A stretch of 64,000 nucleotides of DNA from assembly GCA_964540815.1 (NCBI GenBank), contig CAZIOH010000009.1, forward strand, positions 42,242 through 106,241, written 5' to 3'. Under the pieces are notes generated by a model. The model worked only from the letters and a program-made list of their open reading frames with translations. It made no database searches and was not told the origin of the DNA. This document shows positions 32,291 to 39,398 of the stretch, piece after piece. A program made the translations under genes and the position numbers. This stretch comes from CAZIOH01 sp964540815. GTDB lineage: Bacteria > Myxococcota_A > Polyangia > Fen-1088. Position 1 is the first letter of the stretch, and each line of letters starts with the position of its first letter.

Positions 32291-34282
32291 CTAGAAGCCC
32301 CCGAAGCCTCGTTCGTCGCGATCGAGCGGGAGCACCGACCTGGGATCGCTCGACCCGTTGCGGGGCCCGGTGTGACCGTTGCCGTGGCCCCCTCCCGTCG
32401 CGTGGGGATGGGTGTAGGGGCCCCCGGCGCCGGCGGGAGGCGGGAACATCCCCTGGGTGCGCAGCATGGCGATGACCTGCTCGAACATCTCGGCGGTCAT
32501 CCCCGCCGGCAAGCCTCCGGAGCCCGGTGCGGCGAGGGCGGCGATCTTGTACTTCTCCATGCGCTGCCGGAGAATCTCCATCTGGCGGCCCATCTCCTCG
32601 GCCGCGGCTGCCACCTCGTTGCTCTGCTGGCTGCCGGCCTGCGCGCCCTCGGTGACCTGCCCCATCGAATCGGTGACGCTGCGGATGTTCCGCGACTGCT
32701 CCCCCGATGCCGTGGCGATCTCCCCCGCCAGATCCACCACCTTGGCGACGTTGGTCACGATCTGCTTGAGGGCCTCCCGGGTGCCATCGGCGATCTTCAC
32801 GCCCTGCGACACCTTGGCCACCGAGTCCTCGATGAGCTGCGCCGTCTCCTTGGCGGCCTTGGCGCTGCGCTCGGCCAGGTTCCGCACCTCCTGGGCCACC
32901 ACCGCGAAGCCCTTGCCGTGTCGACCGGCCCGCGCCGCCTCCACCGCGGCGTTGAGGGCGAGCAGGTTGGTCTGGAAGGCGATCTCGTCGATCACCTTGA
33001 TGATCTTGGCGATCTGCTGGGCCGAGGCGTTGATGTCGCTCATGGCGGAGCTCATCTCCTCCATGCGGGCTTGTCCGCCCTGCGCGCCCGTCGCCGTCTG
33101 GACCACCAGCTGGTTGGCGGTGGCGGCGTTCTCCGCGTTGGACTTGACCATGGCGGCGGTCTTGGTGAGCGAGCCGGCCGACTCGGCGGCGGCCCGGTTG
33201 AGCTGGACCGAGCTCGACGACATCATCTGGCTGGTGGTTCGCAGCTGGGTGGCGGCCTGCCCGATCTGCTCGACCGCCACCTTGACCTGGCGGAACGAAT
33301 CCGCCACCGAGTCGAGGAACCGGTTCATCCCGTCGCCGATGCTGCGCAGGAACCCCTGATAGCGCTCCGCCTCGATACGCAGGGTGAGATCGCCGGTGAT
33401 CGCGCCGTTCAGCACGCGCTCGATGTCCCGCTGTGCGATCACCTGGTCGGTGGTGTCGACCCACTCGACCGAGAACCCGATGACCTTGCCCGAATCGTCG
33501 CGGGCCACGCCGGCCGTGAGATCGAAGAACCGCCCGCCGAGGCTGAGCTGCACCTTGTGGTGCCCGCGCAGGTTGGAGAGCAGGTGGCGCTGGTGCGCCG
33601 GGTTCTTGTGGAACCGATCGATGCACTGGCCGATCAGGCCGTGGGCGCTGAACTGCGGCAGCTCCTTCTGGATCGACGCCTCGTTGCGCTTCAGCATCTG
33701 CAGCAGGCTCTCGTTCATGTACACGATCTCGTACTTGTCGTTCGCCACCATGACGTTGGTGGTGGCGCTGTCGAGCGCGCTCTTGAGCCGCTGGGCCTCG
33801 GCCGAGATGCGATTGCGCTCCTCCTCGATCGCCAGCTTCTGGGTGATGTCGTTCCACTCCACCGCGAAGCCGACGATCTCGCCGGACTGATCGCGGGCCG
33901 GCGTGACCACCAGGTCGAACACCAGGCCAGCGATCTTGAGCTGGGTGCGGTGCTGGCCGCGCAGGTTGCGCAGGAGTCCCCGCTGGTGGGCGGGGCGCCG
34001 ATGGAAGTCGTCGATGCAGCGACCGACCAGGCCGCGGGCCGAGAACTGCGGCAGCTCGGACTGAATCTGGCGCTCCGCCGTCTCGAAGAGCCGCATCAGG
34101 TTGTGGTTGATGCTGACGATGCGCAGCTCGGAGTCCGCCATCATGATGTTGGTGGTGACGCCCTCGATCGCCGCCCGGTAGCGGGTCAACTCGATCGCGT
34201 CCGCCGTGGAGCCCGCGGGAGCACCGCCGCCCGAGGTTGCACCAAGAGTCGCACCAAGAGTCGATTGTTCCGTGTTGCCCAT
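32291..34282 (-). CDS. Soluble PAS-PAS methyl-accepting chemotaxis protein
   Basis: 663 residues with no membrane segment, so a cytoplasmic receptor. Two PAS domains (~35-150 and ~165-285) are clear duplicates: both hold a motif of the form FHxxPAHQRxLLxNLRGxH and end in GFxVEWxDxT. A HAMP-like region (VLNGAITGDLTLRIEAERYQ) leads into the signalling coiled coil with the hairpin tip DEIAFQTNLLALNAAVEAAR. The PAS tandem suggests sensing of redox state, oxygen or a small ligand. The C-terminus is Gly/His-rich without a CheR-docking pentapeptide that I can recognise. It sits between cheW and cheA. Confidence 0.92.
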   Translation of the reverse strand: MGNTEQSTLGATLGATSGGGAPAGSTADAIELTRYRAAIEGVTTNIMMADSELRIVSINHNLMRLFETAERQIQSELPQFSARGLVGRCIDDFHRRPAHQRGLLRNLRGQHRTQLKIAGLVFDLVVTPARDQSGEIVGFAVEWNDITQKLAIEEERNRISAEAQRLKSALDSATTNVMVANDKYEIVYMNESLLQMLKRNEASIQKELPQFSAHGLIGQCIDRFHKNPAHQRHLLSNLRGHHKVQLSLGGRFFDLTAGVARDDSGKVIGFSVEWVDTTDQVIAQRDIERVLNGAITGDLTLRIEAERYQGFLRSIGDGMNRFLDSVADSFRQVKVAVEQIGQAATQLRTTSQMMSSSSVQLNRAAAESAGSLTKTAAMVKSNAENAATANQLVVQTATGAQGGQARMEEMSSAMSDINASAQQIAKIIKVIDEIAFQTNLLALNAAVEAARAGRHGKGFAVVAQEVRNLAERSAKAAKETAQLIEDSVAKVSQGVKIADGTREALKQIVTNVAKVVDLAGEIATASGEQSRNIRSVTDSMGQVTEGAQAGSQQSNEVAAAAEEMGRQMEILRQRMEKYKIAALAAPGSGGLPAGMTAEMFEQVIAMLRTQGMFPPPAGAGGPYTHPHATGGGHGNGHTGPRNGSSDPRSVLPLDRDERGFGGF

Positions 34283-34317
34283 GGTCGTGGTCCTTTGCTT
34301 TCTTCTCGTGAGACGGT

Positions 34318-34842
34318 TCAGCGGGCTGCGTGCGCAGCGCCGGTTGCGGCGTTCCCGGCGGGCCCGGTGGCCTCGGGAGTCGGGAGGTCGAGGAGGGCCC
34401 CCACGTCGAGGATGAAGCTCACCCGGGAGGCCCGCTTGCCCATGCCCTTGACCATCGAGGGCCGGCCGATGCTCTTCATCCCGGCGCGCAGCTCGACGTG
34501 CTCGGGGAGGATCTCCGCCACCTCGGACACTCCGTCCACGACCAGGCCGGTGGCTGAGTCTCCAAGCTCGAGCACCACCACCACCGTGCGGTCGGTGTAC
34601 GGCTCCTCTGGCAGGCCGAAGCGGCTGCGCACGTCGAGGAGCGGAATCACCTTCCCGCGCAGGTTGATGACCCCGCGAATGTAGCTCGGCACGTCCGGGA
34701 CCGCGTACGACTTCTGCAAGCGGACGATCTCCGTGACGTGGCTGACCGGGACGGCGTATTCCTCGCCGCCGACGTAGAAGGTCAGGTACGTGTGCTCGAC
34801 ATTCTCTTCCTCGATGTCGAGCGCGTCATCATCTTGCGACAT
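34318..34842 (-). CDS. cheW: CheW: receptor-kinase coupling protein
   Basis: 174 residues, ATG at 34842 behind GAGGAGCCCGCC. A single CheW domain: TYLTFYVGGEEYAVPVSHVT, YIRGVINLRGKVIPLLDVRS, TVVVVLELGDSATGLVVDGV. It links the soluble receptor to CheA. A ~25-residue Ala/Gly tail ends the protein. Operon position: after cheY, before the receptor gene. Confidence 0.95.
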   Translation of the reverse strand: MSQDDDALDIEEENVEHTYLTFYVGGEEYAVPVSHVTEIVRLQKSYAVPDVPSYIRGVINLRGKVIPLLDVRSRFGLPEEPYTDRTVVVVLELGDSATGLVVDGVSEVAEILPEHVELRAGMKSIGRPSMVKGMGKRASRVSFILDVGALLDLPTPEATGPAGNAATGAAHAAR

Positions 34843-34862
34843 GGCGGGCTCCTCGGTTCGGA

Positions 34863-35267
34863 TCAGGGCGAGAGTCGTTTCAGGGTGGCGAGGAGCTGAC
34901 TGCCAATCTTCTCCGCCAGATCGAAGGAGACGGCGCCGGACGGCTTTTGCACCACCGCATCCGCGCCGAGCTGTCGGGCCGTCCGGGCCTGCGGCGATCC
35001 CTCGGCGGCGATCGAGGACAAGACCACGATCTTGGCCCGGGTCTTGAGGCGCGCATGGCGGATGAAGGTCAGCCCATCCATCACCGGCATCTCGATGTCG
35101 ACCAGGATGATGTCGGGGGTCACCTTCTTGAGGGCCGCCAGGGCCTCCTCGCCGTTGGAGCAGTAGGAGTCCACGCTGTAGCGACTGTCGCTCGTGACCA
35201 GGTTGGTGATGACCAGCCTCATCATGGCCGCGTCATCCACAATCATCACCGACTTCTTGGTCAACAT
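34863..35267 (-). CDS. cheY: CheY-like response regulator
   Basis: 134 residues from the ATG at 35267, just behind GGAGGGGAGGA; the frame is open further up but has no better start. Stand-alone receiver: MIVDDAAMM acidic pocket, phospho-acceptor Asp in ILVDIEMPVMDG, Thr/Ser site VVLSSIA, and Lys in VVQKPSG. It is the first gene of the cheY-cheW-mcp-cheA-cheR-cheB operon, so it is the likely output of CheA. Whether it acts on flagella, on gliding/pili or on another process is not shown; no motility gene is in the window. Confidence 0.93.
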   Translation of the reverse strand: MLTKKSVMIVDDAAMMRLVITNLVTSDSRYSVDSYCSNGEEALAALKKVTPDIILVDIEMPVMDGLTFIRHARLKTRAKIVVLSSIAAEGSPQARTARQLGADAVVQKPSGAVSFDLAEKIGSQLLATLKRLSP

Positions 35268-35694
35268 TCCTCCCCTCCTCCCCCGCCAGGACATCGACCT
35301 CCCCGCGAGAAACTGAAGGGCGCTTGTATCGGGGACGTGGCGCCCGTAGGCGACGGCGGGGAACGAGGACGAGGACGAGGAAATGGGCCCCTCTCCCTCA
35401 CTCTCTCCCCACTTCGCGGGGCGAGGGGATAGGAAGGGTTGGGGCTCAGTCTCTGGTTGGCTCGTGCCCCGGGTCCACGCCCTCCATGCAGTGGATCGGA
35501 GGTTGGCTTTGCCAACCGGAGACCGCACCGGCAAAGCAGATCCGGGCACGCTTCTCGTCGTCCGCGGGAGGGGCCCGCGGGGAGGGGTCCCCCCCTTCCC
35601 GCGAGCGCCGTAGGCGCGTCCCGTCCGCCCCTTCCCGCGAGCGCCGTAGGCGCGTCCGTCCGCCCGCCCCTTCCCGCGAGCGCCGTAGGCGCTC
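35268..35694. repeat. Gene-free island of palindromic and hexameric repeats
   Basis: 427 bp without a credible gene between the che operon start and the fibro-slime gene end. It holds GACGAG hexamers (35362-35379), a CCCC...GGGG hairpin around 35407-35422, a perfect 7-bp stem with 3-nt loop (GGTTGGC-TTT-GCCAACC, 35501-35517), GC-rich pairing near 35567-35600, and three tandem palindromic units (35594-35692). A fourth related motif, CGCCCGTAGGCG, lies at 35341-35352. It must also contain the cheY promoter. The structure resembles REP-type extragenic palindromes. Confidence 0.7.
35594..35692 (-). repeat. Three tandem REP-like palindromes after the fibro-slime gene
   Basis: Three near-identical 24-bp cores (35594-35617, 35630-35653, 35669-35692), spaced 36 and 39 bp, each hold GCGCC-GTA-GGCGC preceded by CCTTCCCGCGA. 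The last extends to GAGCGCC-GTA-GGCGCTC and touches the gene's TAA stop at 35697-35695. They could end transcription or stabilise the 3' end. Confidence 0.75.
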
Positions 35695-37605
35695 TTAGTT
35701 GACCGTCAGGATCTTGCAACCGGAGGGGCAGGGGTGGCCGGTGTTCGTGCCGTCGTCGCAGTCCTCGTGGTCGGGTTGGACCACGCCGTCGCCGCAGTAC
35801 TCCCCGAGCTTGCAGCCGGGTCCGCACTGGCCGTAGCCCCCGGCGTTGGTGCCGTCGTCGCACTCCTCGCCGATGCCGAGGATGCCATCGCCGCAGATCG
35901 GCGCGCACTGGCTGGCGGCGGCGCTGAACCCGCTCAGGGTCAGCCGGTACGACGACCCGGTGGTCTGGCGTTCAGCCTGGAACACCGCGACCTCGTAGAC
36001 CTGCCCGTTCATGAGCCCGAAGGCGTTGGGCGGCGCGCCCGCGCCGAAGGTCACCGAGCCCTGGACGGGCGTGTGGATTCCCCCCAGATCGACCGCCAGC
36101 TTCTTGTTGATGAAGAGCCAGACGTCGTCATCACCGGTGAAGTCGAGCGTGTAAGCCTTGGTGGCGTCGTACTGGAACCAGTAGCGCACCTCGCTCGTGA
36201 AGCTGAAGTTGTGCAGGGGCGGCGGCGTGCCCGCCTCGGCCGAAAAGTTCGGATCGTAGGGCGGGGCCAGGGTCGCGGCGCTGCGCTCGGCCACCGGGGT
36301 GAAGGGATCACCGTCGACCGGGAAGAACAGGGGCGTCCCGTCGAGCACCCCGGTCTGGAAGGTCGCGGTGTAGCTGCCCCCCTTGACCACGCAGGCAAGG
36401 AGCGTGTACCCGAGGGCCAGATCCTTGTCGCAGTCGGTGGTGCCGAAGCGAGACGTGCACGGCATCGGCAGCCCGGTGACGGGATCCGCCGCCTCCTCTC
36501 CGACGTTTCCACAGTAGTAGGCCGGCAGGGTCACCGGCCACGCCTCGCCGTTCGCGCCATAGCGATTGACGTAGGCGCCCTTCCCGTTGCTCCACAGCGT
36601 CAGCTTGGAGGCCGTCGGGTGGTTCACGCTCGGGGTGTCGCGGTACCACTCGGCGAAGGTGGCCACGCTGGTGATGTAGCTGTTGGCGACCGCCCCGGAG
36701 TAGACGGGCTTCCCGTCCGCATCCAGATCGGCCTTGACGATGTTGAGCAGGGGCATCGTCCGTCCGGTGGCTCCGGGCTGGAAGTCGGCCGGGTTCTTGG
36801 CCCGAAAATCCCGGTAGATGACCGGGACGTACATGCGGTCGCCGAGCGGCGGCTGCTTGCAGGTGTACCCCGGCTCGACCTTGCACCCCGCGGAACAACC
36901 GTCCCCCGCGACGCCGTTGCCATCGTCGCAGTCCTCGTTGACGACGATGCCGTCGCCGCAGGCCGACGCGCAGGCGCCCTTGCTGCAGTCGGGCTCGCTC
37001 TGGCACTCGGCCGAACAGCCGTCGAACGGCAGGGCGTTGCCGTCGTCACAGCTCTCCGCCCCCTCGACCTTGCCGTCGCCGCAGACGGTCGCCGAGCACA
37101 CGCTCGGGCTCCCCATGCACTTGAAGCCGAGCTCGATCTTGCAGGTGTCCGAACACCCGTCTCCGGCCGTCTGGTTGCCGTCGTCACACAGCTCCGGCAG
37201 CACGACCACGCCGTCACCGCAACGCGCGACGCGGTGGCACGCCTTTCCCACGGGCGCGCAGGAATACCCGGACTCGACGCTGCGACAGTCGCCCGCGCAG
37301 CCATCCCCCGACGCGGTGTTGCCATCGTCGCACGCCTCGTCCGAGGTCCGGACCCCGTCGCCACATTTCGACATGTGGCTGGTCATCAGCACGCGATCGC
37401 TGTTGTCGAGGGCGTCGAACACCGGCGTGGTTGCGGCATCGACCGTGGCCGCCCCGACCCCGCCGCCCAGGAATGAGGCTCCGCCCGAGCCAGCACCTGG
37501 AGCCGTGTTGACCCGCGCACAGCCGCTGGACAGTGCGCCGGTCACCAGGACGCCCAAGAAGAAGCCCAAGAAGACAACCAGCCACGCCGGGGTCGCAAAT
37601 CGCAT
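35695..37605 (-). CDS. Fibro-slime domain lipoprotein with DUF4215 cysteine-rich repeats
   Basis: 636 residues from the ATG at 37605 (AGAGAGG upstream; longer frame to 37743 rejected). Lipobox GALSSGCAR. Four Myxococcus-type cysteine-rich repeats (pattern CGDGxxxxxExCDDGNxxxGDGC) precede a fibro-slime domain at ~245-560: VPVIYRDFRAKNPADFQP, RYWFQYDATKAYTLDFTGDD, VWLFINKKLAVDLGGIHTP, VYEVAVFQAERQTTGSSYRL. Two more repeats end the protein. Family knowledge: the fibro-slime domain occurs in secreted adhesive or matrix proteins of Fibrobacter, slime molds and myxobacteria, and is PA14-like, so carbohydrate binding is plausible. Probably surface-exposed. Confidence 0.9.
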   Translation of the reverse strand: MRFATPAWLVVFLGFFLGVLVTGALSSGCARVNTAPGAGSGGASFLGGGVGAATVDAATTPVFDALDNSDRVLMTSHMSKCGDGVRTSDEACDDGNTASGDGCAGDCRSVESGYSCAPVGKACHRVARCGDGVVVLPELCDDGNQTAGDGCSDTCKIELGFKCMGSPSVCSATVCGDGKVEGAESCDDGNALPFDGCSAECQSEPDCSKGACASACGDGIVVNEDCDDGNGVAGDGCSAGCKVEPGYTCKQPPLGDRMYVPVIYRDFRAKNPADFQPGATGRTMPLLNIVKADLDADGKPVYSGAVANSYITSVATFAEWYRDTPSVNHPTASKLTLWSNGKGAYVNRYGANGEAWPVTLPAYYCGNVGEEAADPVTGLPMPCTSRFGTTDCDKDLALGYTLLACVVKGGSYTATFQTGVLDGTPLFFPVDGDPFTPVAERSAATLAPPYDPNFSAEAGTPPPLHNFSFTSEVRYWFQYDATKAYTLDFTGDDDVWLFINKKLAVDLGGIHTPVQGSVTFGAGAPPNAFGLMNGQVYEVAVFQAERQTTGSSYRLTLSGFSAAASQCAPICGDGILGIGEECDDGTNAGGYGQCGPGCKLGEYCGDGVVQPDHEDCDDGTNTGHPCPSGCKILTVN

Positions 37606-37879
37606 GGGTTTGCCTCTCTGAAACCGTTGAGCATACACCGAACCACCCCGGCGTTGGCGGAGGTCGAGTCCTTCGCAGGAACTCTTCGCAGGAACCCTTC
37701 GCAGGAACCCTTCGAGGGATCTTGGGCTCCGAGGCGCCTCCAAGGCCGCCGATGGGGTCCGTCCCCATCAGGTGTGATCCGGACCCAGACTGGCGTATGG
37801 TTCCGACCTGGGCGCCATCTGGCGCACACGAAACGCCGGGAGGTCGCGACGACGAGTCGACGCGGACGGAGGTCGGGGC
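37606..37879. promoter_or_regulatory. Divergent region with three 13-bp direct repeats
   Basis: 274 bp between the divergent fibro-slime and FHA genes. CTTCGCAGGAACY occurs three times head to tail at 37671-37709, with a broken fourth copy (CTTCGAGGG) after it, 66-104 bp upstream of the fibro-slime start. A perfect palindrome GAGGCGCCTC lies at 37731-37740. The tandem units could be binding sites for a regulator or a replication-slippage product. Confidence 0.45.
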
Positions 37880-39241
37880 ATGAGCGAGTCGCCATGGAAG
37901 ACGCATCGGGATCCGGGTGATGAGACCAGCGCTCGGGGCAGGCCGAAGTCGGCGGCGGATGCGCAGGCTGAGCGAGCGCAGGAGAAGAGCGACACCCTGC
38001 CGCTGCGACCCTCCCGGCAGGGTCCACGCCGCCGTCCCGTGGTGCAGGTCCTCGGAGATGGCCAGTCCATGGCCTCGCTCCTGGCGCCCTACACGGTCCC
38101 CTTCGACGACGCGCTGGTCATCGGCCGTCGCGCGAGCACGGGGTCGCCCGCGGGTGCGGGGGCGGGTGCAGGTACGGGTGCGCCTGCCGGTGGGAGTGGT
38201 CCGATTCACCTGGTCGTGGCGGATCGCCGGGTGTCCGCGCGACATGCCTGCATCGCGCGGGCACCGCGCGCGGGCGCGGGCGCGACCGCCACCTGGACCC
38301 CGAGCGAAGCGTTCATGCTCGAGGACACCGACAGCACCAACGGAACCTTCATCGACGGCGTCCCCATCAGCGGTCCCACCCCCATCCGGGACGGGAGCTT
38401 GGTCTTCCTCGGCTCCCACGCGCTCGTCTTTCGGCTGGTCACCCCGGCCGAGCAAGCCGCGCTCGAGGAGGAGGCGGCGCGCCCCTTCGGCCCGCTCGCC
38501 ACGCGCGCGCCCAAGCTGGCCCTCGCCACCGCGCGACTGCGCGGCCTCGCCAGATCAAGGGCGGAGATCCTGCTGGCGGGCGAGACCGGCGTCGGCAGGA
38601 GGGGCTTTGCGGAGGCCATCCACGCCTTCAGCGGGCGCTCCGGGAACCTGGTGGCCGTCGACGCGTCGGAGATCCCCCGGCCAGAGCTCGAATCCCGCCT
38701 CTTCGGAAGTGGTGTCCTCGTCGCGGGCGGCAGCGAGAACGCTCCCGCGCTCCTCGATGGGCTGGCGGGCGGCGGGACGCTGTTCGTCGACGACATCGAC
38801 GCGGTCCCCGCCCCGGTCCAGGAGCGCCTGCTGCGCATCGGGCTGGATGGCCGCCTGTCGTGGTACGGGTCCACCTCGGCGGTCGACGTCGAGGTCCAGG
38901 TCATCGCGGGGACCAACCGGGTCGGCCTCGGCTCCGAGACGTCCGCGACCGACCAGAGGCCGACGGCCTGGGAGGCCGTCCAGCCCGTCGTGCTCCCGCC
39001 GCTGCGTGAGCGGGTCGAGGACATCGGCCCCCAGGCGGCCGGCATTCTGCGCAAGTTCGGGCGACCTCGGGCCGTATCGGCCGGGCCGGTCTTCGAGCCG
39101 GCGGCCTGGGGGGCCCTCCTGCTCCACGGCTGGCCCCTCAACCTGATCGAGCTGTCCGAGGTCCTGCAGGCGGCCCTCGAGGCCAACGGGGGAGGACCGA
39201 TCGGGCTCGCGCACCTGCCCGACCGGATCGTGCACGGGTGA
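37880..39241 (+). CDS. FHA domain protein with degenerate sigma54-activator-like AAA domain
   Basis: 453 residues, ATG at 37880. The FHA domain (~55-190) has FDDALVIGRRAS, VSARHACI and DTDSTNGTFIDG, the phosphothreonine-binding loops, with Ala/Gly-rich insertions. It is followed by a AAA domain aligned to bacterial enhancer-binding proteins (AEILLAGETGVGRRGFAEAI, ALLDGLAGGGTLFVDDIDAV, LPPLRERVEDI). The Walker A lysine is replaced (GETGVGRR), no GAFTGA loop is seen, and there is no C-terminal HTH. It probably binds a phosphorylated partner, perhaps made by the Hanks kinases typical of this phylum, and cannot act as a normal sigma54 activator. Confidence 0.82.
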   Translation: MSESPWKTHRDPGDETSARGRPKSAADAQAERAQEKSDTLPLRPSRQGPRRRPVVQVLGDGQSMASLLAPYTVPFDDALVIGRRASTGSPAGAGAGAGTGAPAGGSGPIHLVVADRRVSARHACIARAPRAGAGATATWTPSEAFMLEDTDSTNGTFIDGVPISGPTPIRDGSLVFLGSHALVFRLVTPAEQAALEEEAARPFGPLATRAPKLALATARLRGLARSRAEILLAGETGVGRRGFAEAIHAFSGRSGNLVAVDASEIPRPELESRLFGSGVLVAGGSENAPALLDGLAGGGTLFVDDIDAVPAPVQERLLRIGLDGRLSWYGSTSAVDVEVQVIAGTNRVGLGSETSATDQRPTAWEAVQPVVLPPLRERVEDIGPQAAGILRKFGRPRAVSAGPVFEPAAWGALLLHGWPLNLIELSEVLQAALEANGGGPIGLAHLPDRIVHG

Positions 39242-39398
39242 CGCGCGGCTGACGACGTGCGGCTGAACGGCGCGCGGCGTCCAGGCGGAGCCGGGTCCCG
39301 GTCCCGGGCACCGGTTCAAGGTTGACGCATCCGTGCCGATGAGATCTCCAGAGCACCGTCGGCGGGTCGGGTGAAGACCCTCGGGCGGAGCGAGAGCC

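Noticed and set aside
31917..34684. Long frames on both strands over the chemoreceptor
   Set aside because: The frame read as PAS-PAS-MCP explains the DNA completely; the others are shadows.
35268..35694. Possible insertion sequence or attachment site
   Set aside because: There is no transposase or integrase frame and no flanking target duplication; the palindromes fit extragenic repeats better.
37671..37709. Possible CRISPR array
   Set aside because: The 13-bp units are contiguous with no spacers, too short for CRISPR repeats, and no cas gene is in the window.
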